DNA of 8,053 nt from an uncultured archaeon. Lineage in GTDB: Archaea > Halobacteriota > Methanosarcinia > Methanotrichales > Methanotrichaceae. A model generated the notes under the pieces. That model had not been told where the DNA came from. It saw nothing but the letters and a program-made list of their open reading frames with translations, and did not search any database. The stretch spans positions 1-8,053 of the forward strand of contig CABMDX010000301.1 in NCBI GenBank assembly GCA_902385025.1, given 5' to 3'. A program made the position numbers and the translations under genes. This document shows, in pieces, positions 1 through 5,451 of the stretch. Position 1 is the first letter of the stretch, and each line of letters starts with the position of its first letter.

Positions 1-1
1 A

Positions 2-271
2 ATTGTTTGGATATCCAAGGAGAGCTACTTGCCCGTGAAGTATCAGAGCAGCATGAGCTTCAAGATGACTCCAGAGGTTATCGGCGGTCTGGATCCCGGC
101 ACAGGCCAAATGAAGAAGTTCAATCAATCGGTGAGGCTCGGCACCATCTCGGTCAGCATAGAGACGAGCGATCTGTACTACGACTTCAACAAGCATGTTG
201 CGATCGCCCCCCCGGCAAAAGCACTGGAGGCCAAAGCCATCAGCCCCACCAATATTGGGACGACCCTATAA
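2..271 (+). CDS. LolA-like / outer-membrane lipoprotein-sorting-type protein, C-terminal fragment
   Basis: The frame is open to the left window edge, so only the last 89 codons are present. The fragment begins with the residues WISKESYLPVK, which match the 'W-[IV]-[DS]-K-x-[ST]-Y-L-P-x-K' strand of LolA-like and related secreted β-sheet proteins. Its end contains 'DLYYDFNKHVAIAPPAKALE', the same register as the 'Y-N-K-P-V-x-I-x-x-P' edge of that fold. In archaea such proteins are usually exported or lipid-anchored, with unknown ligands; the N-terminus that would carry a signal peptide lies outside the window. The gene ends in TAA 19 nt before the next gene, so the two may be co-transcribed. 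An internal TTG (29) and ATG (53) are not credible starts because the conserved strand lies upstream of them. Family assignment is from motif memory and is moderate; a DUF6612-type label would also fit. Confidence 0.6.
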   Translation: MVWISKESYLPVKYQSSMSFKMTPEVIGGLDPGTGQMKKFNQSVRLGTISVSIETSDLYYDFNKHVAIAPPAKALEAKAISPTNIGTTL

Positions 272-290
272 AATCTGAAATGGCGGACTT

Positions 291-752
291 ATGCCCATGC
301 TTGACCCATTACAGCGGCTTTTCCTGCGGGAGAAGCCCGCTTTGGCTCTTTTGGCTGTGGAGGAGATGGAGATTGCTTACGCAGCGCTGATCGCAAAGCG
401 CATAGACTCCACCTTTCCGCACACATCCGGCATACTCTCTGAGCTTGAGAAGCAGGGCCTGATCAAGTCCAGGCCAGATGGCAGGGTCAGATATCTGGAG
501 CTGACAAGCCGCGGCAAAGAGGTCGCAAGGAGCCTGAAGGAGCTTTCGAGCCTGCTGAAAATGCCAGAAAGAACAATGCTGAGGCTGGAAAGGCTCCAGC
601 AGATGGCATCAAAGGCAACAGGCCCCGACAAATCATTTTGCCTGGGCCCTCTGCGAAGAGATCTGGCTAAGCTAAAAGGTCAGGAGGATGCCCGGCTCAG
701 GCAGGCAGCAGAAGACTTTGATGCCGCAATTGTCGCGGCCTTGCATGAATGA
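291..752 (+). CDS. MarR-like winged helix-turn-helix transcriptional regulator
   Basis: This encodes 153 residues. Residues about 15-85 form a winged helix: a helix pair (LALLAVEEMEIAYAALIAKRI), the recognition helix (TSGILSELEKQGLIKS, about 45-60), then the wing (RPDGRVRYLELTSRGKEVA, about 61-79). The phrase 'L-T-x-x-G-x-x-V/A' is typical of MarR/PadR-like regulators. Residues 90-153 are a helical, charged extension that could mediate dimerisation. No ligand-binding domain is recognisable, so the signal is unknown. The start chosen is ATG 291, with a weak GGCGG (282-286) 4 nt upstream; ATG 297 is a possible alternative and has a longer spacing. It lies 19 nt downstream of the LolA-like gene and probably shares its transcript. 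A T-run hairpin follows the stop. DNA-binding role is confident; target genes cannot be read from the sequence. Confidence 0.82.
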   Translation: MPMLDPLQRLFLREKPALALLAVEEMEIAYAALIAKRIDSTFPHTSGILSELEKQGLIKSRPDGRVRYLELTSRGKEVARSLKELSSLLKMPERTMLRLERLQQMASKATGPDKSFCLGPLRRDLAKLKGQEDARLRQAAEDFDAAIVAALHE

Positions 753-758
753 ATCAAA

Positions 759-775
759 GGCAAAAAACCTTTTTT
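759..775 (+). terminator. Probable terminator after the MarR-like gene
   Basis: Seven nt after the TGA stop, GGCAAAAAA is followed by CC and TTTTTTCGCC, an imperfect A/T-stem inverted repeat with a six-T run at 770-775. A T-rich stretch directly after a stop codon is the usual archaeal termination signal. The tiny loop means a real RNA hairpin must open several A-U pairs, so the T-run may be what matters. Confidence 0.5.
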
Positions 776-873
776 CGCCCATGAATATCCAGTCGAGGCT
801 GAGCAACAGCTTAGACCTTTAGAAATTGAGATGGATATAGTATGAAAAGTTCATAACAACGATTATTCTGCAT

Positions 874-910
874 ATTATATAATTATTATACAGAGACCAT
901 ACTAGGGTCT
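874..910 (+). promoter_or_regulatory. Candidate TATA box and start-site inverted repeat for the small winged-helix gene
   Basis: ATTATATAA (874-882) resembles an archaeal TATA box. The inverted repeat AGACC-7 nt-GGTCT (894-898 / 906-910) is centred about 24 nt downstream, where the transcription start would be expected. A repressor bound there would block initiation; autoregulation by the downstream gene is a reasonable guess. The leader would be about 80 nt. Competing TATA-like sequences lie at 920-930 and 940-948, so the true promoter is not settled by sequence alone. Confidence 0.4.
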
Positions 911-984
911 AAAAATACGAAAGTTTTATCAGTGTTCATGAATATATGATGATTGGAGGCTGTTATTCTGGATGAGGGTTGACG

Positions 985-1260
985 ATGTCACGGCGAAATA
1001 AACTGGAGATATTGAGTTGCATTCTCGACATATGCAAAGCGGAAGGATCAAGCAAGACACGAATAGTCTACCAGGTAAACCTCAACTTTAAGAATGCAGG
1101 ATCTTACCTCGAATGGCTAACCAGGCGAGGATATCTGGAGAAGGATGAGAGGATATACAAAACTACGCCTTCAGGCATGAGTCTCTTGGATAACCTAAAT
1201 GATGTTAATTCCATAATAAACGATAATTTTAATGGCGATCTGGAAAAAATTAATGAATAG
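985..1260 (+). CDS. Small archaeal winged-helix DNA-binding protein (ArnR1-like, HTH_45 type)
   Basis: This encodes 91 residues from ATG 985. The sequence opens MSRRNKLEILSCILDICKAE, then GSSKTRIVYQVNLNFKNAGSYLEWLTRRGYLE. That pattern, 'R-x-x-x-E-I-x-x-x-I-L ... G-x-x-K-T-x-I-[VM]-Y-x-x-N-L-[NS]-[FY]-x-x-x-x-x-Y-L-x-x-L', is the hallmark of short archaeal ArnR1-like winged-helix proteins. The wing 'DERIYKTTPSGMSLLDNL' follows at about 50-68. The tail (DVNSIINDNFNGDLEKINE) is acidic and probably helical. The start is set by GAGGG (974-978), 6 nt before ATG 985; the TTG at 979 would abut that site and is disfavoured. A second GGAGG (955-959) is too far away for either. It is flanked by its own promoter region and a downstream palindrome, and appears monocistronic. 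The regulated genes are unknown; iorAB-paaK converges on it from the other side. Confidence 0.82.
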   Translation: MSRRNKLEILSCILDICKAEGSSKTRIVYQVNLNFKNAGSYLEWLTRRGYLEKDERIYKTTPSGMSLLDNLNDVNSIINDNFNGDLEKINE

Positions 1261-1273
1261 CGCCCTCTCCCCA

Positions 1274-1289
1274 AATGGCAAATGCCATT
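1274..1289. repeat. 16-bp palindrome downstream of the small regulator gene
   Basis: AATGGCA-AA-TGCCATT has perfect 7-bp arms and a 2-nt centre, 13 nt after the stop codon. The 2-nt centre is too tight for a good RNA hairpin, which favours a dimeric protein-binding site on DNA. No partner copy was found elsewhere in the window. Confidence 0.45.
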
Positions 1290-1370
1290 CCAAACGGGCA
1301 CAATTTCGCGCTCGCTAAAATACGGAGTGGTGCTCCATCCTCACCCAGAAAATTCGAAAAGTAGAATGTG

Positions 1371-1403
1371 CGGGCCACTTCAGGGCCCGTTTTGAATTTT
1401 TTT
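1371..1403. terminator. Shared hairpin terminator between convergent genes
   Basis: CGGGCC (1371-1376) pairs with GGCCCG (1384-1389) around a 7-nt loop. On the plus strand this is followed by TTTT (1390-1393) and a seven-T run (1397-1403), a good terminator for the small regulator transcript. The minus-strand ligase gene ends inside this element: its TGA stop (1382-1380) sits in the loop. After the hairpin the minus strand continues into moderately T-rich DNA, so the element may stop transcription from both sides. Confidence 0.65.
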
Positions 1404-2672
1404 ATGAAACACCCGCTGTGCCTTTCCCTCCTGGCGCGGCAGGTGCCCTATCGGGAAAACATCTCCTTTGGGGCTGAAGCCCAGCGTTTCCTTCAAAGCC
1501 TTCTCTACCGTGTAGCCAGTCACACCCGGCTCTGCCTCCACATTTACCCGCACATCGTTGACTCCGTCCACCTCTTCCACAATGATCTGATAGTTGCTCC
1601 CAATGCCGGTTATTCCCAGGAGCGTCTGCTCGATTTGCTTGGGGAAGAAGTTAACCCCTTTGACAATCAGCATATCATCCCGCCGCCCGGTTATGGGAGC
1701 GATGCGCAGATGGGTTCTGCCGCAATCGCATGCCTCCCGGGATATGATTTTGGTCAGGTCTGCGGTGCGGAAACGAATCATGGGCAGCGCCTCGCGCGTC
1801 AGAGATGTGAAGACCAGTTCTCCTTCCTCGCCGTCATCCAGCGGCTCGCCAGTCTCAGGATCGACAATCTCCAGGATGTACTGATCCTCCCAGACATGAA
1901 TGCCGTCATGCGCCTGGCAATCCATGCCCAGTGTTCCCACCCCACCGGATTCGGTCATGCCATAGATATCGAAGACATCGATGTTAAGGCCCTTTGAAAT
2001 CCTCTTTTTCATGGACTCTGAGAAGGCCTCCGCGCCGAAGATACCGATCTCCAGGTCCGGGAGTGTCTCCTTTTGCTCCTGCAAGACCTCCATGAGCCGA
2101 ATGCCGTAGCTCACCACGGCCGTAAAGACGCGCGTTTTCAAATCCCTGGCCAGGCGAATCTGCCGGGCGGTGTTCCCCGGCCCTGCAGGTATGACGAAGA
2201 GGCCAGCGGCACGAGCGCCATGATACATTCCAAAGCCACCGTTAAAGAGCCCAAAAAGAGGTGTGATCTGCGTGGCGTCCCCGGGCATGGCCCCAGCCAT
2301 GCGATAGCAGCGGGCCATGCACTCTGCCCATTGATCAAGATCCGCGCGAGTGTAGGGCATGACCACCGGCGTTCCAGTGGAGCCGCTTGACATATGCATC
2401 TCCGCGATCTGACTGCGGGGAACGCAGGCCAGCTTTAGGGGATAGCTCTCCCTGAGAATGTCTTTGTTGGTCATGGGCAGCTTGACCACGTCCTCTGACG
2501 TCTTGATGTCCTCTGGCGAGACGCCATGCCCATCGAGGAGACGCCTGTAAGAGGCATTCGATTGATAGACATGCTTCACTATGGACCGCAGTCGTCTGGA
2601 CTGCAACTCCAAAAGCTCTTTTCTGGATGCGGTCTCCATCACAGCATTATGATAATTTCCATTTTTTGTCAT
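1380..2672 (-). CDS. paaK: Phenylacetate-CoA ligase family protein (arylacetate-CoA ligase)
   Basis: An AMP-forming acyl-CoA synthetase of the PaaK family, expected to make arylacetyl-CoA from an arylacetate, ATP and CoA in the cytoplasm. It is 430 residues, the usual PaaK length. Visible motifs are the phosphate loop SSGSTGTPVV (about 95-104), the adenine-site motif YGMTESGG (237-244), RFRTADL (300-306) followed by CDCGR (315-319), the hinge/ribose motif GRRDDMLIVKG (329-339) and the C-terminal GKAQRV with the likely catalytic Lys417. All are intact. The start is ATG 2672, which overlaps the iorB stop (ATGA) and has AGGGA just upstream; the open frame continues to 2735 but that extension lies inside iorB. 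It is the last gene of iorA-iorB-paaK. With IorAB it fits salvage of arylacetates for aromatic amino acid synthesis, or the reverse. Substrate (phenylacetate, 4-hydroxyphenylacetate or indoleacetate) cannot be told from sequence. Confidence 0.92.
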   Translation of the reverse strand: MTKNGNYHNAVMETASRKELLELQSRRLRSIVKHVYQSNASYRRLLDGHGVSPEDIKTSEDVVKLPMTNKDILRESYPLKLACVPRSQIAEMHMSSGSTGTPVVMPYTRADLDQWAECMARCYRMAGAMPGDATQITPLFGLFNGGFGMYHGARAAGLFVIPAGPGNTARQIRLARDLKTRVFTAVVSYGIRLMEVLQEQKETLPDLEIGIFGAEAFSESMKKRISKGLNIDVFDIYGMTESGGVGTLGMDCQAHDGIHVWEDQYILEIVDPETGEPLDDGEEGELVFTSLTREALPMIRFRTADLTKIISREACDCGRTHLRIAPITGRRDDMLIVKGVNFFPKQIEQTLLGITGIGSNYQIIVEEVDGVNDVRVNVEAEPGVTGYTVEKALKETLGFSPKGDVFPIGHLPRQEGKAQRVFHKKIQNGP

Positions 2673-3253
2673 GCTATGTCCCTTCCCAGTGCAAATGCAC
2701 GAAGATTCAGATCCTGGAATTTCTCCCGGACACACAGGTGAATAGCCTTCTGCCAGGAATCCAGAGCAAGATCCAGCCCCCGGGAGATGGCACCAAGCAA
2801 TATGATGTTGGCTGCCCTATTGTCGCCAAGCTCAGAGGCCAATTTTGTAGCGTCCACGTAAACGAGCCTGGGAAATGCCAATCGAAGCATCTCTTCAACA
2901 TTGGCCGGATACGTGGCCGCACCGGAAGAGACCGTGACGGGCATTATGGACTGTCTGCTGACGACTGCAAGTCCCTCGGGTCGGAGATAGTCAGCATAGC
3001 GCAGTGCCTCCACCTGTTCCAGAGCGCCAAGAACATGGGCTGTATTTCTGGCTACGAGTGGGCTGTGGACCCTTCTGCCGTATCGTATCTGGGCCATTAC
3101 CGAGCCGCCCCGCTGGGCCATGCCATGCACCTCATTGGTTTTAACCTCGTATCCGGATTGCATGGCTGCCTGGGCCAGGATCTCACTGGCGAGCAATATC
3201 CCCTGGCCGCCCACACCCACCAGGACGATGCTTTGTGTTTCATTATCCATCAT
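2669..3253 (-). CDS. iorB: Indolepyruvate:ferredoxin oxidoreductase, beta subunit
   Basis: This encodes 194 residues, typical for IorB, and corresponds to the gamma domain of 2-oxoacid:ferredoxin oxidoreductases. The N-terminal stretch SIVLVGVGGQGILLASEIL (about 8-26) is the family's glycine-rich nucleotide-fold motif, and HGMAQRGGSV (43-52) is the conserved loop found in pyruvate/2-oxoacid oxidoreductase gamma domains. No iron-sulfur ligands are expected here; the clusters are in IorA. Together the two subunits interconvert arylpyruvate and arylacetyl-CoA + CO2 with ferredoxin. A strong GGAGG (GGAGGGTGGAGC) precedes tandem ATGs at 3253 and 3250. I chose 3253 because it gives a 4-nt ATGA overlap with the iorA stop, as at the iorB-paaK junction; 3250 is equally possible. 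The overlaps suggest translational coupling and 1:1 production with IorA. Confidence 0.93.
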   Translation of the reverse strand: MMDNETQSIVLVGVGGQGILLASEILAQAAMQSGYEVKTNEVHGMAQRGGSVMAQIRYGRRVHSPLVARNTAHVLGALEQVEALRYADYLRPEGLAVVSRQSIMPVTVSSGAATYPANVEEMLRLAFPRLVYVDATKLASELGDNRAANIILLGAISRGLDLALDSWQKAIHLCVREKFQDLNLRAFALGRDIA

Positions 3254-5004
3254 GCTCCACCCTCCCGCACAGTTATGGCTCCGGCAGGACATAGCTGCTC
3301 GCAAAGGCTGCAACCGCCGCAGAGCTGAACATTAATCTTGGGCTTCTCGCTACCGCCCTCTATGGCCGGGCAGCCTAGGCCAAGCCACTTCCCACACCCC
3401 AGACACTCCTCTGTCTTTATCGCTCTTGGCTGTCCAACGGGCTTTCTCTCTCGAAGGGGACATGGGGCGCGAGAGACGATCAGATAGGGCTCCTCGGATG
3501 ACAGTGCATCGGCTAATGCCGCCCTGGTGCTCTCCAAATCGTATGGATTGATCACGGAGATATGCCTGAGGCCGCAGGCCCTGCCAATGTCCTCGATGGC
3601 GACTGCAAGCGTCGCCTCACCCATCAGAGTTCTGCCCGTACCAGGGTGATCCTGATGCCCAGTCATGGCTGTGGTGCGATTGTCCAGCACAATTATGGCT
3701 GAACGACCCCTGTTGTAGGCGATATCCATAAGGCCGGTGATGCCGGAGTGAAAGAATGTGGAGTCTCCCACTACGCCTATGACCTTTCTGGGCTCGCCCG
3801 CTTTTTCCATGCCATGCGCCATGGAGATTCCGGCTCCCATGCAGAGGATGCTGTCCATCCTATCCAGAGGCTGAAAAGCACCCAGGCTATAGCATCCGAT
3901 ATCTCCGGTCACGACAACATCATGCCTTCCAAGCGTATAGAAAATGCCACGATGGGGGCATGCCGGACAGAGCACCGGCGGACGAGGCGGGAGCTGCTCG
4001 GAAAACTGCATTGCCTTCTGCTCCGGCAGAGATCTTCCCTCAAGCCTCGCGCGCGAGGAGAGGAGCCGGTCAATAGAGAGCTCCATTATTCCGGGGACGA
4101 ATTCTCTGCCAAGACATGTTATGCCCAGGGCTTTGACATGCTGCTCTATGAAGTCGTCCAGCTCCTCCACCACCAGAACCCTTTCCACACCGCCGGCAAA
4201 CTCCCGGATCAGAGCATCCGGGAAGGGATAGGAGAATCCGAGCTTTAGAAAGGAGGCCTCGGGCCAGACCTCCTGGGCGTATTGATAGGCGATGGAGGAG
4301 GTGATGATACCCAGCTTTCTGTCCCTCCATTCGATACGATTGGCCTCTGACCTTTCCGAGAGCGCCTGCAGGCGAACAAGCCGGTCCTCCACGCGCTGGC
4401 GCATAGGGCGCCCCCAGACAGGTATGGGCACGAATCTGGGCGGATCTTTCTCAAAGCCAATCTTCTTCTCAGACGGCCTGCGCTCACCCATCTCAACGAG
4501 GCTGCGGGAGTGGCTGACGCGCGTTGTGGAGCGAAGTATGGCCGGGGTCTTGAACTCCTCGGATATTTTCAGGGCCAGCATCAGGAAATCCTTTGCCTCC
4601 TGGCTGTCTGAGGGCTCGAAGAGCGGTATCTTGGCAAAACGGGCATAGTTGCGGGTGTCCTGCTCATTTTGCGAGGAATGCATGCCCGGATCATCGGCCA
4701 CACAGGCCACAAAACCGCCCTCCACGCTGATGTAGCTGAGCGTCATGAGCGGATCTGCCGCTACATTCAGCCCCACGTGCTTCATGGTAACAATGGAGCG
4801 TGCCCCTGCCAGAGAGGCTCCCGCAGCCACCTCGAAGGCCACCTTTTCATTTGGTGACCACTCGCAGTACACATCTGGCTTATATTTAACCAGGTTCTCC
4901 AGAATCTCAGTAGAGGGCGTTCCAGGGTATCCCGTGCCCACAGTCACACCGGCTTCCCAGGCCCCACGGGCGATGGCCTCATTGCCGGACAACAGACGTT
5001 TCAA
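3250..5004 (-). CDS. iorA: Indolepyruvate:ferredoxin oxidoreductase, alpha subunit
   Basis: About 584 residues, close to usual IorA length. It carries the thiamine diphosphate site and ferredoxin-like clusters of the IorAB enzyme. The N-terminal KRLLSGNEAIARGAWEAGV and GTGYPGTPSTEI motifs (1-32) begin the pyrimidine-binding domain. CPACPHRG is at 346-353, GDIGCYSLG at 367-375, and the diphosphate motif GDST (413-416) runs to Asn431. Two cluster motifs lie at the C-terminus. The second is complete (Cys562, 565, 568, 572-Pro). The first has Cys534, 537 and 545-Pro, but Trp540 stands where a third Cys is normally found. The start is uncertain: GGAGG (5015-5011) is 6 nt from TTG 5004 but directly abuts ATG 5010, and family members often begin at this Lys-Arg-Leu stretch, so TTG is preferred; the open frame reaches ATG 5076 without a good RBS. 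First gene of the operon. Confidence 0.93.
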   Translation of the reverse strand: MKRLLSGNEAIARGAWEAGVTVGTGYPGTPSTEILENLVKYKPDVYCEWSPNEKVAFEVAAGASLAGARSIVTMKHVGLNVAADPLMTLSYISVEGGFVACVADDPGMHSSQNEQDTRNYARFAKIPLFEPSDSQEAKDFLMLALKISEEFKTPAILRSTTRVSHSRSLVEMGERRPSEKKIGFEKDPPRFVPIPVWGRPMRQRVEDRLVRLQALSERSEANRIEWRDRKLGIITSSIAYQYAQEVWPEASFLKLGFSYPFPDALIREFAGGVERVLVVEELDDFIEQHVKALGITCLGREFVPGIMELSIDRLLSSRARLEGRSLPEQKAMQFSEQLPPRPPVLCPACPHRGIFYTLGRHDVVVTGDIGCYSLGAFQPLDRMDSILCMGAGISMAHGMEKAGEPRKVIGVVGDSTFFHSGITGLMDIAYNRGRSAIIVLDNRTTAMTGHQDHPGTGRTLMGEATLAVAIEDIGRACGLRHISVINPYDLESTRAALADALSSEEPYLIVSRAPCPLRERKPVGQPRAIKTEECLGCGKWLGLGCPAIEGGSEKPKINVQLCGGCSLCEQLCPAGAITVREGGA

Positions 5005-5010
5005 TGCCAT

Positions 5011-5015
5011 CCTCC
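5011..5015 (-). promoter_or_regulatory. Ribosome binding site that sets the iorA start
   Basis: GGAGG on the minus strand lies 6 nt before TTG 5004 and 0 nt before ATG 5010. Normal spacing is about 5-8 nt, so it supports the TTG codon over the ATG two codons upstream. Confidence 0.55.
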
Positions 5016-5041
5016 ATTTCGATAAAATCCGCTTTGACGAG

Positions 5042-5075
5042 TGCGCAAATGATCCTTGTTTATCGTTTTTGCGCA
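5042..5075. repeat. 8-bp inverted repeat in the iorA leader
   Basis: TGCGCAAA (5042-5049) and TTTGCGCA (5068-5075) are perfect inverted copies separated by 18 nt, with arm centres 26 bp apart. The pair lies between the likely iorA promoter and its RBS. It could fold as an RNA stem in the leader or bind a dimeric regulator on DNA. If a second TATA-like sequence near 5092-5079 is used, the repeat would straddle the transcription start. Confidence 0.5.
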
Positions 5076-5117
5076 TACCTATACATTAAAGACACATCAG
5101 GCGATCCAATTTTTTGC

Positions 5118-5138
5118 TTATAATCCTTGTGGTCACAA
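5118..5138 (-). promoter_or_regulatory. Candidate iorAB-paaK promoter with adjacent palindromic operator
   Basis: On the minus strand, GATTATAAG (about 5126-5118) reads as a TATA box and predicts a start near 5095, giving a leader of about 90 nt. Directly upstream, over the BRE position, is the 12-bp palindrome TTGTG-GT-CACAA (5127-5138). A protein bound there would either block or assist TFB/TBP. Identification is by pattern only. Confidence 0.45.
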
Positions 5139-5140
5139 AC

Positions 5141-5164
5141 CAGTTGCCATGAATTGAGCAACTG
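5141..5164. repeat. 7-bp inverted repeat upstream of the iorA promoter
   Basis: CAGTTGC (5141-5147) and GCAACTG (5158-5164) are perfect inverted copies separated by 10 nt, starting 2 nt after the TTGTGGTCACAA palindrome. The 17-bp centre spacing would place the half-sites about one and a half helical turns apart. Probable regulator site, or chance. Confidence 0.35.
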
Positions 5165-5286
5165 CAATTGAAATGACCATGCGCCCCAGGCGGAGGCTCA
5201 CAGGGGACTGATGGGAAACAAGATCTATTGACTTCAAAATTCAGTTTCCTATGGGAAAGGCTGGAAAAGAGACAGAATTGGATCTT

Positions 5287-5324
5287 GCAGGATAAAATTG
5301 CATAGAAATGCCAAATGATCCTGC
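5287..5324. repeat. Inverted repeat upstream of the transporter promoter
   Basis: GCAGGAT (5287-5293) and ATCCTGC (5318-5324) are perfect 7-bp inverted arms separated by 24 nt. They enclose the first copy of the ATTGCATAGAAATG direct repeat and end 4 nt before the BRE-like sequence. A dimer site or looped element is plausible; spacing is long for an RNA hairpin, and it lies upstream of the predicted start site. Confidence 0.35.
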
Positions 5325-5370
5325 GCGGGAAAGCTTTTTAAATATGGCAGGTGTCAATTGCGCAGAAATG
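5297..5370 (+). repeat. Direct repeat flanking the transporter TATA box
   Basis: ATTGCATAGAAATG (5297-5310) recurs as ATTGCGCAGAAATG (5357-5370), matching at 12 of 14 positions with a 60-bp offset. The TATA box (5337-5344) lies between the copies and the second copy covers the predicted transcription start. Same-face spacing near six helical turns suggests cooperative binding. A degenerate relative, CAATTGAAATGA, occurs at 5165-5175. Confidence 0.45.
5328..5344 (+). promoter_or_regulatory. Transporter operon promoter (BRE-like + TATA box)
   Basis: GGGAAAGC followed by TTTAAATA (5337-5344) is a good archaeal BRE/TATA pair and the best promoter in the window. It predicts transcription starting near 5366-5370, leaving a leader of about 110 nt before the small membrane gene. 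Confidence 0.6.
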
Positions 5371-5384
5371 TACATCACAGTACA
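5369..5384. repeat. Inverted repeat at the predicted transporter start site
   Basis: TGTAC-ATCACA-GTACA (5369-5384) begins where transcription is predicted to start. A repressor site in this position is common in archaea. The arms are only 5 bp, so chance is possible. Confidence 0.35.
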
Positions 5385-5427
5385 AATTTGGAGAATGATC
5401 TGACAATGAATTCGATGAGGAGGGTCC

Positions 5428-5451
5428 CAGATGCACTCAAGCATCTGTTTT
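5428..5451 (+). terminator. U-tailed hairpin in the transporter leader (possible attenuator)
   Basis: CAGATGC and GCATCTG (5428-5434 / 5441-5447) form a perfect 7-bp stem with a 6-nt loop, followed by TTTT. It lies between the promoter and the genes, not after one, so it could act as an attenuator or a translational control element. Its first arm contains ATG 5431, the start of a short open frame with an excellent RBS, which would be hidden when the hairpin forms. The T-run is short, so full termination is doubtful. Confidence 0.45.

Larger units (their letters stand above)
5016..5430. other. Divergent intergenic control region between iorA and the transporter unit
   Basis: More than 400 nt without a supported gene. 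It holds the leaders and promoters of two divergent units and at least six short symmetric or repeated elements, listed individually. A 67-codon minus-strand open frame (5444-5241) is not supported: its protein is of mixed, uncharacteristic composition, has no credible RBS, and would overlap the transporter promoter. Apart from the listed elements, about 5165-5280 shows only two copies of ATGGGAAA (5211-5218, 5251-5258), which may be chance. Confidence 0.6.

Noticed and set aside
7..390. 127-codon open frame on the plus strand
   Set aside because: Overlaps both the LolA-like fragment and the MarR-like gene in another frame; the product is low-complexity Arg/Gln-rich with no support.
781..822. 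13-codon ATG-initiated frame after the MarR-like gene
   Set aside because: No RBS and too short to support.
972..1001. 9-codon frame (ATG 972) overlapping the start of the small winged-helix gene, with GGAGG 12 nt upstream
   Set aside because: Spacing is too long for a normal RBS and the peptide has no features; noted only as a possible leader peptide.
1324..1336. GGAG/CTCC mini-hairpin in the gap after the small regulator
   Set aside because: Four-bp arms are expected by chance and a better terminator follows.
1368..1997. 209-codon open frame on the plus strand
   Set aside because: It lies wholly opposite paaK, whose motifs are intact; the predicted product has no family features.
2627..3328. 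233-codon open frame on the plus strand
   Set aside because: Antisense to iorB; composition is that of a reversed high-GC gene and there is no RBS or motif.
3748..4248. 166-codon plus-strand open frame opposite iorA
   Set aside because: Shadow of iorA; no RBS or recognisable domain.
5241..5444. 67-codon minus-strand open frame in the divergent region
   Set aside because: No RBS and an uncharacteristic product; it covers the transporter promoter and repeats.
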